Source: an uncultured Acetobacteraceae bacterium (GTDB lineage: Bacteria > Pseudomonadota > Alphaproteobacteria > Acetobacterales > Acetobacteraceae). From it: 64,000 nucleotides of DNA. The notes beneath the pieces are model-generated. The model saw only the letters and a program-made list of their open reading frames with translations, was not told where the DNA came from and did not search any database. Both the position numbers and the translations under genes were made by a program. Location of the stretch: NCBI GenBank assembly GCA_903918315.1, contig CAIXEA010000074.1, positions 1 to 64,000 on the forward strand, in the 5' to 3' direction. This document shows positions 33,581-41,772 of the stretch, one piece after another. The first letter of the stretch is position 1. Every line of letters begins with the position of its first letter.

Positions 33581-35218
33581 TCACCCCGCCTCGCGCTCCT
33601 CAGGCACCGCCGCGACCTTCAACCGCAGGAGCCATGCCCCGAAGCGAGGGTTCGCGGTCAGGACACAGAACGGGATGCCAGCCAGCAGCCCACCCGCCAG
33701 CGGCAAGGCCCATAGAACCGTCGCAAGTCCCGCGCGGGCGAAGCCGGTGAACACGAAGACTCCGACGGCCGTATGCAACCACAGCAGCCGCGCCGCCTCG
33801 GCCCAGGTCACGCCGCGGTCGGAGCGGTTCTGCGGCGTCCAGGCCGGGCGCATGCCCAACAGCAGCCGCACCGTCGTCTCGGTTTTGCTGATCACCGAGA
33901 GCGCATCCATCAGCAGGGTGAACACTGTCTCCGCCATGATCCCCACCAGCAGGGGGGCGGTACCGCCGTAGCGGGCGCGTTGGGCGGGTTTCAGAAGCAC
34001 CTCCAGATACCCCAGAAGCTTCGGCGCATAGATTGCCCCGGCCCAGGCCAGCATCACCGTCAGCACCGCCCCCGCCGGAAACGGGGACTGCCGATCGGCC
34101 GCTGCCGCGAAGGCCGCCGCGAACAGAAAGATCAAATAGAAGGGGGTACAGCCGAACAGAAGGATCGCCTGGATCAGCTGCCATCGACCCATCGGGCGCA
34201 GCCCCGGCATGCGCAGCAGGTGCCGATATTCCAGGTTGCCCGCCAGCCAGCGCAGTTCGCGACGCATGAATTCCGGCAAGGCCGGCGGGTTGGCTTCGAA
34301 CGAGCCATCCTCCTCGGGCAGAAGCCGGATGCCCCAACCGGCGCCCGCCAGCAACGCGGCCTCCACCTGGTCATGCGACAGGATGGGGCGGCCATCCGGC
34401 AGCAGCGGCAACCCGCCATGGGCGCGGAACGGCGCGATCCGCAGCACGGCATTGTGGCCCCAGTAGCAGCACTCGTCCCCCTGCCACCAGGCCAGCGCCG
34501 TCGCCCAGCTGCGCATGCCCGCGCGCATGCCGAACTGAAACAGCCGCGGAAACGCCGACGACGCCGGCAATCCCACCGTCAGATGCTGCACGATGCCGAG
34601 CCGGGGGTTGCCTTCCATCACATGGACCAGGCGCAGCACCGCGCGCGCCGACATCTGGGAGTCGGCGTCGAGGACCAGCATCAGCGCAAACCCCTCCGCA
34701 TGGTGTTCGAGGAAATCCATGATGTTGCCGGCCTTGAACCGCGCATTGTCGGTACGACGGCGATAGCGCACCCGCGCGGGGATGGGATCGGAGGCGCGAA
34801 AGGCGGCGACCGCCGCTTCCTCGGCTGCCGCGGCCGCATCGGTGCTGTCGGACAAAATGAACACCGCGAAGGCCTGCCCCACCCCAGCCGCGTCGAGTTC
34901 ATCCAGCAGCCGGCGGACATGTGGCAGGACAGCGGCCATATCCTCATCGCGCACGGTCAGGCCGATGGCGATACGCGACGATGGGGTCCAGGACGCGGGC
35001 GGCGCGGACGGCGGCGAAGCCCGCATCAGGATCGCGAAACCCGCGACCCCTTGCACGCAACAAAGCCCCACCCAGAGCGAAGCCAGGCCGAAACTCCCCA
35101 TCATCACCGCTTTCGCGACGGTCCAGCCGCCGGGCGCGAGGGCACGTGACATCAGCACGATCAACAGCCCCGCGACCGCAAGGCTGCACAAAGCGACGAT
35201 CAGGCGGCGGACGGCCAT
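33581..35218 (-). CDS. opgH: Glucans biosynthesis glucosyltransferase OpgH/MdoH
   Basis: 545 residues, shorter than the enterobacterial protein (about 850) but with the full catalytic core. Two N-terminal helices, then a GT2 domain: SSRIAIGLTVRDEDMAAVLPHV, NARFKAGNIMDFLEHHAEGFALMLVLDADSQMS (DxD near 190), GHNAVLRIAPF, ILSHDQVEAALLAGAGWGIRLLPEEDGSFEANPP and RRELRWLAGNLEYRHLL, followed by several C-terminal helices. Makes the beta-glucan backbone of osmoregulated periplasmic glucans from UDP-glucose at the inner membrane. The usual partner opgG is not adjacent. The start is at 35218, 84 bases from the divergent glycosyltransferase. Confidence 0.9.
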   Translation of the reverse strand: MAVRRLIVALCSLAVAGLLIVLMSRALAPGGWTVAKAVMMGSFGLASLWVGLCCVQGVAGFAILMRASPPSAPPASWTPSSRIAIGLTVRDEDMAAVLPHVRRLLDELDAAGVGQAFAVFILSDSTDAAAAAEEAAVAAFRASDPIPARVRYRRRTDNARFKAGNIMDFLEHHAEGFALMLVLDADSQMSARAVLRLVHVMEGNPRLGIVQHLTVGLPASSAFPRLFQFGMRAGMRSWATALAWWQGDECCYWGHNAVLRIAPFRAHGGLPLLPDGRPILSHDQVEAALLAGAGWGIRLLPEEDGSFEANPPALPEFMRRELRWLAGNLEYRHLLRMPGLRPMGRWQLIQAILLFGCTPFYLIFLFAAAFAAAADRQSPFPAGAVLTVMLAWAGAIYAPKLLGYLEVLLKPAQRARYGGTAPLLVGIMAETVFTLLMDALSVISKTETTVRLLLGMRPAWTPQNRSDRGVTWAEAARLLWLHTAVGVFVFTGFARAGLATVLWALPLAGGLLAGIPFCVLTANPRFGAWLLRLKVAAVPEEREAG

Positions 35219-35302
35219 TTTCTATCCAGTCACAGGGCGGGCTTGTCATCAGGCCCCGCCCAATCTGGCGGGTGCGCTGTGTCCTCTATATAGCCAATAC
35301 CA

Positions 35303-36412
35303 ATGCCCAGCACCGTCACACCCCTCGCCGCCGTCGTCCTGCCCCCACGGGAGGGGTTTGGTCCCAATCGATCCGGCGCCATCGGGCTGCTGGCGCGCCG
35401 GCTGACGGGAACACCGGGGTTCCGTACCCTCATTATCGGCGGACCGCAGGACGGGGCCACCTTCCCCGATGTTCCCTTCCAGGCGGTGCGACCCACACGC
35501 TGGTGGCTGGGCAGCACCAATATCCGCTACGCCGTCAGCGTCGCGGCCCGGCTGCGCCGTCTGAAACCGGCCATCATCGAGGTCCATAACCGCCCGGAAA
35601 TCGCCCTCGCTTTGGCCGCGCGGCTACCGAACACCGCTGTGACCTTGATCCTGAACAATGACCCGCAGGGCATGCGCGGCGCGGACACGCCCGCCGAGCG
35701 CGCCACGCTCCTGCGGACGCTGGCACTGGTGCTCACATCCTCCGTCTGGTTGCGTGATCGGCTGCTCGACGGCGTCCCGGCGCCACATCGCGCACCCGTC
35801 GTACTGCCCAACTGCCTGGACCTGCGGGAGCTGCCGCCCGCGGTGCCGAAAGAACCCTTGATCCTGTTCGCCGGCCGCATCGTCGCCGACAAAGGCCCGG
35901 ATGCGTTCGTGGCTGCCTGCGCCGCTGCGTTGCCGCGCCTCCCGGGCTGGCGAGCGGAAATGATCGGAGCCGATCGCTTCCGGCCGGATAGCCCGGATAC
36001 AGCGTTCGTGCAGCAGATCCGCGCTGCCGCGGCGGCGGCGGGTGTCGCCATGCTCGGCTATCGCGACCACCCCGCCGTGCTGGACGCCATGACCCGCGCC
36101 GCCATCGTCATCGTGCCCAGCCGCTGGCCCGAGCCATTCGGTCTGGTGGCGCTGGAGGCCATGGCGGCCGGCGCAGTGCTGATCAGCGCGCCGAATGGGG
36201 GGCTGCCGGAAGTCGGGGGGGATGTCGCCATCTACGCGAATCCCGACCAGCCAATGGACATCGCGGATGCCCTGATGGCCCTGGCCGCCGATGCGCCGAG
36301 GCGGCTGGCTCTGGCCCAGGCCGGGCGCACCCGCGCGGGCCAGTTCGATATGCCGATGATCGCGGCGCAACTCGCCGCGTTGCGGCAAACCGCGATCGAC
36401 GCCCAGGTTTGA
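35303..36412 (+). CDS. Glycosyltransferase family 4 protein
   Basis: 369 residues. GT-B fold: N-terminal GPNRSGAIGLLARRLTG, acceptor half IEVHNRPEIALALAARLP, donor half LILFAGRIVADKGPDAFVAACAAALPRLPGWRAEMIG, HPAVLDAMTRAAIVIVPSRWPEPFGLVALEAMAAGAVLISAPNGGLPEVGG with the E-x7-E signature. Cytoplasmic or membrane-associated retaining transferase; sugar not assignable. The ATG follows a TATATAG box by about 20 bases and no strong ribosome-binding site is visible, so the start may be different. Confidence 0.85.
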   Translation: MPSTVTPLAAVVLPPREGFGPNRSGAIGLLARRLTGTPGFRTLIIGGPQDGATFPDVPFQAVRPTRWWLGSTNIRYAVSVAARLRRLKPAIIEVHNRPEIALALAARLPNTAVTLILNNDPQGMRGADTPAERATLLRTLALVLTSSVWLRDRLLDGVPAPHRAPVVLPNCLDLRELPPAVPKEPLILFAGRIVADKGPDAFVAACAAALPRLPGWRAEMIGADRFRPDSPDTAFVQQIRAAAAAAGVAMLGYRDHPAVLDAMTRAAIVIVPSRWPEPFGLVALEAMAAGAVLISAPNGGLPEVGGDVAIYANPDQPMDIADALMALAADAPRRLALAQAGRTRAGQFDMPMIAAQLAALRQTAIDAQV

Positions 36413-36507
36413 TCGCGCTTGTCCGACCGCACCCCTGCCCAGACTGGCCGATCACCCCGAACGCCCCTATATAGCCGCCCAACAGAACACGTTTCGGAGG
36501 TCCCATC

Positions 36508-37494
36508 ATGGCGGACAATAACGCGGCCGCGACCGATCTGGTGCCGGTGACGGTGCTGACCGGCTACCTCGGCGCCGGCAAGACCACTTTGCTCAATCGC
36601 ATCCTGACCGAACAGCACGGCCGCAAATACGCCGTCGTAATCAACGAATTCGGTGAACTCGGGGTGGACAACGACCTGGTCGTGGACACCGATGAGGAAG
36701 TGTTCGAAATGAACAACGGCTGCATCTGCTGCACCGTGCGCGGCGATCTGATCCGCATCGTCGGCGGGCTGATGAAGCGGCGCGACAAATTCGACGGCAT
36801 CATCATTGAGACCACCGGCCTCGCGAACCCCGCCCCGGTCGCCCAGACCTTCTTCGTCGATGAAGGCGTGAAGGCCAAAACCCGCCTCGATGCCATCGTC
36901 ACCGTGGTAGATGCCAAGAACCTCCCGGCCCGGCTGAAGGACAGCCATGAGGCCGAGGATCAGATCGCCTTCGCCGACGTCATCGTGCTGAACAAGACCG
37001 ACCTCGTCACGCCGGAGGAACTCGAAGCCGTCGAAGCCCAGATCCGCCAGATTAACCGCTTCGCCACCATCCATCGCACCCAGCGCTCGGCGGTGGCGAT
37101 CGACGCCGTGTTGAACCAGGGCGCTTTCGACCTGCAGCGCGTGCTGGCGTTCCAGCCCGACTTCCTGTCCGGCGACGACGATCACACCCATAACGAAGAC
37201 ATCGCGTCCATGAGCTTTGAGCTCGAAACCCCCATCGACCCCGAAAAATTCAACGCCTGGATCGGCGCGCTGCTCCAGGACAAGGGCCAGGACCTGCTGC
37301 GCACCAAGGGCATCCTGTCCTACGAAAACGAAGACCGCCGCTTCGCCTTCCAGGCCGTGCACATGATCGCCGACGGCGATTTCGTGGCCCCCTGGAAAGA
37401 GGGCGAACCGCGCGTCAGCCGCATCGTGTTCATCGGCCGCAACCTCAATCGTCCGCAGCTGCGTCGCGGCTTCCAGGGCTGCGCCGCGGCATGA
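36508..37494 (+). CDS. CobW/COG0523 family GTP-binding metallochaperone
   Basis: 328 residues. Walker A GYLGAGKTTLLNRIL at residues 15-29, GxxGxD-like NEFGELGVDNDLVV, the metal-binding GCICCTVRGDL with the CxCC motif, NKTDLV for guanine specificity, and a C-terminal CobW_C domain (SMSFELETPIDPEKFNAWIGALLQDKGQDLLRTKGILSYENEDRRFAFQAVHM). CGGAGG lies before the ATG. Its stop overlaps the WD40 gene as ATGA. Family members deliver zinc or cobalt to enzymes; no Zur box was recognised here, so the metal is open. A His-rich stretch (DDDHTHNED) is present. Confidence 0.92.
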   Translation: MADNNAAATDLVPVTVLTGYLGAGKTTLLNRILTEQHGRKYAVVINEFGELGVDNDLVVDTDEEVFEMNNGCICCTVRGDLIRIVGGLMKRRDKFDGIIIETTGLANPAPVAQTFFVDEGVKAKTRLDAIVTVVDAKNLPARLKDSHEAEDQIAFADVIVLNKTDLVTPEELEAVEAQIRQINRFATIHRTQRSAVAIDAVLNQGAFDLQRVLAFQPDFLSGDDDHTHNEDIASMSFELETPIDPEKFNAWIGALLQDKGQDLLRTKGILSYENEDRRFAFQAVHMIADGDFVAPWKEGEPRVSRIVFIGRNLNRPQLRRGFQGCAAA

Positions 37495-38540
37495 GCCAGT
37501 CGAACAAGGCCCAGTTCCGGGTCGAAAGCCAGGGTATCGAGCGTGAACTCGGCGCCTTCGTCGTCAGCGCCACATTCTCCCGCGATGGGCGGATGCTCGC
37601 TTTCGCGCTGGGTGATGGCACGGTGCGGCTCGTCGCGATGGCCAATAGCGGCGACTGGTCAAAGGTCGAAGCGCATGACGGTGGCATCCTGGCGCTGGCG
37701 CCCGACGCGCAACCGTCGGGCTTCATCACCGGCGGGGACGACGGCAAGCTGCGGCGAATTGGCGCGGACGGCGCCATCACCGATATCGCGTCCTTCGGAA
37801 TGCGCTGGGTGGAGCAGGTTGCGACCCATGCCGAAGCCAAGGCCAAGGGCCTGATTGCCGCCGGTGTCGGCAAGGCCGTGCATCTGTTCGACCAGGCTGG
37901 CAAAAAATTGAAGGAGATGGTGCACCCATCGTCCGTCACCGGTCTGGCTTTCGACGCCAAGGGCAAGCGCATCGCAGCGTCCCACTATAATGGCGCGACG
38001 ATGTGGTTCGTCGCCGCCAAGGTGGACAGCCCCCGCAAGCTGGAATGGAAGGGCAGCCACACCGGCCTGGCGCTGCATCCGGACGGCGAAGCGGTGGTGA
38101 CCGCGATGCAGGAAAATGCCCTGCATGGCTGGCGCCTGCCGGAAGGCCAGCACATGCGCATGAGCGGCTATCCCGCCAAGACCGAGTCCCTGTCGTTCAC
38201 CCGCAACGGCAAATGGCTCGCCAGCAGCGGCGCGGATGCGATGGTGCTCTGGCCGTTCTTCGGCGGCGGGCCGATGGGCAAGGCACCGACCGAGCTGGCG
38301 GGTGGCGATGGCATCATCTGCAATCAGGTCGCCTGCCACCCGGTGAACGAGATCGTGGCCGGCGGCTTCGCGGATGGACTGGTCGTCGTGGCCGATATCG
38401 CGTCATCGCGCATCATTCCCGTGGTCCCACCCGATCACGGGCCGATCACGGCACTGGTCTGGAGCCCGGATGGCACGCGACTCGCCGTCGGGACGGAAAC
38501 AGGGTACGCCGCTATCGTGGATTTCGCCGCCCGGGGATGA
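37491..38540 (+). CDS. WD40 repeat protein coupled to CobW
   Basis: 349 residues, about six to seven WD40-like blades, for example GAFVVSATFSRDGRMLAFALGDGTVRLVAM, GILALAPDAQPSGFITGGDDGKLRRI, PSSVTGLAFDAKGKRIAASHYNGATMWFVA, AKTESLSFTRNGKWLASSGADAMVLWPF and GPITALVWSPDGTRLAVGTETGYAAIVDF. No signal peptide, so a cytoplasmic propeller. Overlaps the cobW stop by ATGA. A CobW-WD40 pair recurs in alphaproteobacteria; the propeller may present a client protein to the metallochaperone, which is inference. Confidence 0.88.
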   Translation: MSQSNKAQFRVESQGIERELGAFVVSATFSRDGRMLAFALGDGTVRLVAMANSGDWSKVEAHDGGILALAPDAQPSGFITGGDDGKLRRIGADGAITDIASFGMRWVEQVATHAEAKAKGLIAAGVGKAVHLFDQAGKKLKEMVHPSSVTGLAFDAKGKRIAASHYNGATMWFVAAKVDSPRKLEWKGSHTGLALHPDGEAVVTAMQENALHGWRLPEGQHMRMSGYPAKTESLSFTRNGKWLASSGADAMVLWPFFGGGPMGKAPTELAGGDGIICNQVACHPVNEIVAGGFADGLVVVADIASSRIIPVVPPDHGPITALVWSPDGTRLAVGTETGYAAIVDFAARG

Positions 38541-38565
38541 CCCCGCGCGGCTTGTAGACCGGAGG

Positions 38566-39417
38566 ATGACCTTGGCCCTGCAGATGGACACGCTTGCCGC
38601 CCTGCCGAAGGTGAACGGGCCGGTCGTCTACCTCGCGCGGATGGACGAAACGCCGCATTCCTATGCCTATCCGGTGCCACCCGAGATACCGGTGACGAAC
38701 ATCGTCACCGAAACCCGGACAGTGGACATCCACGACATGCGCCCGATTGCCGGCGCGCTGTCACTGGACCGGGAAGGGTTCGCACTGATCAATAGCCCGA
38801 CCGCGGTGCGCGATTTCTACGACGTCGATGAATTGACCCGCGTTTGCTACCCGGAGACCGAGCGCGCGATCATCGCGGCGACCGGTGCCACGCGCGCCAA
38901 GGTGTTCGACCATACGCATCGCCGCCGCAGTTGGGGCGCGCAGGATCATACCCCTGGCATTCCCCGGCTTCCGGTCGCGCGCATCCATGGCGACTACACC
39001 GAGGTGTCGGGCCCGCAGCGGGTGCGCGACATCATGGGCGAGGAGGCGGAGGCGTTGCTGACCCGCCGTTTCGCGATCATCAATCTGTGGCGCCCGATTA
39101 CCGCGCCCTTGCTGGATGCGCCGCTGGCGCTCTGCCACGCGCAAACCGTCGCGCCAGATGATCTGGTCACACATAATCTGATTTACCGTGATCGCGTCGG
39201 TGAGATTTTCGCGATGACGCACAACCCCGCGCATCGCTGGTTTTACGCCCCGGCGATGCGGATGGATGAGGCGCTGTTGCTGAAGTGCTATGACTCCGAG
39301 CGCGACGGCCGAGCTCGGTTCATGCCGCATACATCGTTTGAGGATCCGACCGCGCCGGCTGATCGCCTGCCGCGGGAGAGTATTGAGCTGCGCGTGCTGG
39401 TGTTTTTCGACCAGTAG
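38566..39417 (+). CDS. CmcJ/NvfI family putative dioxygenase-like oxidoreductase
   Basis: About 283 residues. Family features: VDIHDMRPIAGALSLDREGFALINSPTAVRDFYDVDELTRVCYPETERAII, then VFDHTHRRRS, ARIHGDYTEVSGPQRVRDIMG, RFAIINLWRPITAPLLDAPLALCHAQTV, and LLLKCYDSERDGRARFMPHTSFEDPTAPAD. CmcJ-type proteins are related to non-haem oxygenases of secondary metabolism, with unknown reactions in most bacteria. The GGAGG directly touches the ATG at 38566, so translation may begin at the TTG at 38572 or the ATG at 38584. Twenty-five bases behind the WD40 gene and probably in its operon. Confidence 0.82.
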   Translation: MTLALQMDTLAALPKVNGPVVYLARMDETPHSYAYPVPPEIPVTNIVTETRTVDIHDMRPIAGALSLDREGFALINSPTAVRDFYDVDELTRVCYPETERAIIAATGATRAKVFDHTHRRRSWGAQDHTPGIPRLPVARIHGDYTEVSGPQRVRDIMGEEAEALLTRRFAIINLWRPITAPLLDAPLALCHAQTVAPDDLVTHNLIYRDRVGEIFAMTHNPAHRWFYAPAMRMDEALLLKCYDSERDGRARFMPHTSFEDPTAPADRLPRESIELRVLVFFDQ

Positions 39418-39432
39418 GGGCGCAGGGCGGCG

Positions 39433-40881
39433 TCAGGATTCCAGAAGCCGCCGCAGAAGCTCCACATCTTCCGCGAAGCTACCGTCCCGTTCCATCAGTT
39501 CATTCACCCGCGACACGGCGTGCATGACGGTGGTGTGGTCGCGGTTGCCGAATTTCCGGCCGATTTCCGGCAGGCTCCGGCTGGTGAGTTGTTTCGCGAG
39601 ATACATTGCCACCTGCCGCGGCCGCGCGACCTGACGAGCGCGGCGGGCGGACGACATATCGGTCAGCCGGATCGCGTAATGTTCCGCTACCCTCTTTTGA
39701 ATTTCCTCGATCGATATCCGCCGATCATGGGCTTTGAGAAGATCGTGGAGCACTTCGTGCGTGGCTTCGAGCGTGATCGGTCGACCAAACAAATTGGCAT
39801 GGGCAATCAAGCGATTTAACGCGCCTTCGAGTTCGCGCACGTTGGAGGTGATTTTATGCGCGAGATATTCCAAGACCTTCGTCGGCACGGGTATGCCGGC
39901 GCGTGCCGCCTTGGTTTCCAGGATCGAAATCCGCAGTTCGTACGTCGTCGTATGCAGGTCGGCTACCATTCCGCATCCGAGCCGTGTACGCAACCGATCT
40001 TCAAGCCCGTCCAGGGCAGAGGGGGATTTATCAGAAGATACAACGATCTGTTTACCGGCTTCGACCAGATAATTGAATGTATGGAAGAATTCTTCCTGGG
40101 TATTATCTTTCCCAATCAGGAATTGCAGGTCGTCGATCATCAGGACATCGACGCTGCGCAGCTGCTCCTTGAATTCCATGGTCGATTGCGTGCGGATCGC
40201 CGCGATAAACCGGTACATAAATTTTTCGGCGGACATATATGCAACCGAAACAAGGCGCTTGCCCGCGGCTTCATTGCGCGCTGCGAGTTCCCAGGCGATC
40301 GCATGCATCAGGTGGGTTTTACCAAGACCGACACCGCCATAGAGGAACAAGGGGTTGAAGCCCTGGCTGGCCGGTGCCTCCGCGACACGCCGGGCGCAGG
40401 CGTAGGCAAATTCGTTTGGTTTTCCAACCACAAAGGCATCGAATGTGAAGCGGGAGTCGAGCGCGGCAGCCAGATCCATTCTGGATTCGGGCCGATCATC
40501 GCTGTTGGGTTCGAAGACTGGCGTCGTCACCAGGTTCATCGGCTCTGGTTGCGCCGGCCGTGCGGGGGCTGCCTCAGCGGGCGTAGCAATCGGCGCCACG
40601 GTTCCGCCAACGCGAATATCGACCCGACGAATGCTCTCATTTTCGAGCTGCCAGAGGGCGTTCAGGCGGGTGCCATAGCGGCTGCTGACCCAATCGCGCA
40701 GGAACCGCGTTGGAAGGTGGACGGTGACCTCATCCCCTTCGACTCCAACCAGGGTCATCTGCCGCAGCCAGGTGCGGTACTCGACGTCCCCAACCTCATT
40801 CTGAAGGCGACCACGAATGCGCGCCCACTGGGCAGCGACCTGCGATGATTCCACGATCTCCCCCGGCTCGGTCGTGGACAT
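39433..40881 (-). CDS. dnaA: Chromosomal replication initiator protein DnaA
   Basis: 482 residues from the ATG at 40881, with GGGGAG eight bases upstream; the track start at 40896 is a GTG in that ribosome-binding region. Domain I (WARIRGRLQNEVGDVEYRTWLRQM), a Pro/Ala linker, AAA+ domain with Walker A LYGGVGLGKTHLMHAIA and Walker B VDVLMIDDLQFLIGK, and domain IV with DMSSARRARQVARPRQVAMYLAKQLT and GNRDHTTVMHAVSRV for DnaA-box binding. Binds origin DNA and starts replication. Neither dnaN nor recF is adjacent; rpsT is upstream instead. Confidence 0.97.
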   Translation of the reverse strand: MSTTEPGEIVESSQVAAQWARIRGRLQNEVGDVEYRTWLRQMTLVGVEGDEVTVHLPTRFLRDWVSSRYGTRLNALWQLENESIRRVDIRVGGTVAPIATPAEAAPARPAQPEPMNLVTTPVFEPNSDDRPESRMDLAAALDSRFTFDAFVVGKPNEFAYACARRVAEAPASQGFNPLFLYGGVGLGKTHLMHAIAWELAARNEAAGKRLVSVAYMSAEKFMYRFIAAIRTQSTMEFKEQLRSVDVLMIDDLQFLIGKDNTQEEFFHTFNYLVEAGKQIVVSSDKSPSALDGLEDRLRTRLGCGMVADLHTTTYELRISILETKAARAGIPVPTKVLEYLAHKITSNVRELEGALNRLIAHANLFGRPITLEATHEVLHDLLKAHDRRISIEEIQKRVAEHYAIRLTDMSSARRARQVARPRQVAMYLAKQLTSRSLPEIGRKFGNRDHTTVMHAVSRVNELMERDGSFAEDVELLRRLLES

Positions 40882-41250
40882 CCTCAGTCTCCCCACTTTC
40901 TGGTTATTGGACGCTTGTTCCCCGCATCGCCAAGCCCCGGTGTTGACCGGACAGTTTTTTACTTACATGGCCAAGCAAAGCCGGCCACGTAACCAGTCGA
41001 AAACTTGAAGAGCGAAACGCCCGAACGCTGCTGGCCCATAAGATAAGTCAATTAGCGGACGGACGCAAACACAAATTCGGTCGAACTGAATAGACCAAAA
41101 TAAAACGCAATGATATTGCGTCCCTTCCGAAATATGTACATGAATACGGCCGCCTCAATCTCTGGTAGAGATTAGAAACGACCGTGAAATCAAGATGGAA
41201 CCGTCAAACGACGATCCTTTTCTTGGCAGATCAGAATATGCACCGCGGAG
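40882..41250. other. Non-coding dnaA-rpsT interval with two 7-3-7 inverted repeats
   Basis: About 370 bases without a convincing gene, noticeably more A/T-rich than the surroundings. Two perfect inverted repeats with three-base loops are seen: ACGCAAT-GAT-ATTGCGT (41105-41121) and AATCTCT-GGT-AGAGATT (41157-41173). They lie upstream of dnaA and downstream of rpsT. I find no TTATCCACA-type DnaA boxes, so there is no support for calling this the origin. Possible dnaA promoter boxes (TTGGCG, 18 bases, CAATAA on the minus strand) are weak. Confidence 0.4.
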
Positions 41251-41272
41251 CCAGCCCGGTCAACCGGGCTGG
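41251..41272 (-). terminator. Hairpin downstream of rpsT
   Basis: CCAGCCCGGT pairs perfectly with ACCGGGCTGG, starting nine bases after the rpsT stop codon. There is no U-tract after it, so it is a likely but not certain terminator or 3'-end stabiliser. Confidence 0.5.
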
Positions 41273-41280
41273 TGGCAGGA

Positions 41281-41550
41281 TCAGGCGGCAGCGATCGCCT
41301 TGATCCGGGCGGAAAGCCGGGACAGCTTGCGCGCGACGGTGTTCAGGTGGGTCACACCCTTGCCGGCCGCACGCTGCATTTCCGGCTGCGCTGCCTTCAG
41401 GGCATCAGCCGCCGCGGTCTTGTCGCCACTGGCAATCGCCAGCTCGACCTTCTTCACGAAGCTGCGCATGCGGGACTTGCGGGCCGTGTTGCGCTCAGTG
41501 CGCGTGGCGGTCTGACGAATGCGCTTCCGCGCGGATGCTGTGTTGGCCAT
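41281..41550 (-). CDS. rpsT: 30S ribosomal protein S20
   Basis: 89 residues, the normal length. [89 protein letters not shown] is a textbook S20: basic, helical, binding 16S rRNA in the 30S subunit. A good sigma-70 promoter lies about 80 bases upstream. The rpsT next to dnaA arrangement occurs in several alphaproteobacteria. Confidence 0.97.
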   Translation of the reverse strand: MANTASARKRIRQTATRTERNTARKSRMRSFVKKVELAIASGDKTAAADALKAAQPEMQRAAGKGVTHLNTVARKLSRLSARIKAIAAA

Positions 41551-41631
41551 GGGCTCTGTAAATCGCCTGCTGTATGGGTCGCGTGTGGATCGCGCTGTCC
41601 CAACGAAGCGAGGCAGCAGCGGAAGGCGGGC

Positions 41632-41660
41632 GTTTTACGCACAGGATCGGCCAGAGTCAA
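41632..41660 (-). promoter_or_regulatory. Sigma-70-type promoter of rpsT
   Basis: On the minus strand TTGACT (41660-41655), a 17-base spacer and TAAAAC (41637-41632), about 80 bases before the rpsT start codon. Spacing and hexamers are close to the housekeeping consensus of alphaproteobacteria. Confidence 0.65.
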
Positions 41661-41772
41661 CAAAGGCGCGCGCAGATCCCTGCATTTGGTCCACACAAGC
41701 GCGGCCTATGCGGACTTTCGCCCGCACAACCACAACGGGCATAGTCCCATCACACTCACGGAGAGTTCAACC

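Noticed and set aside
40882-41250. Chromosomal origin oriC
   Set aside because: No clustered DnaA boxes of the TTATCCACA type could be found, and dnaA position alone is not evidence.
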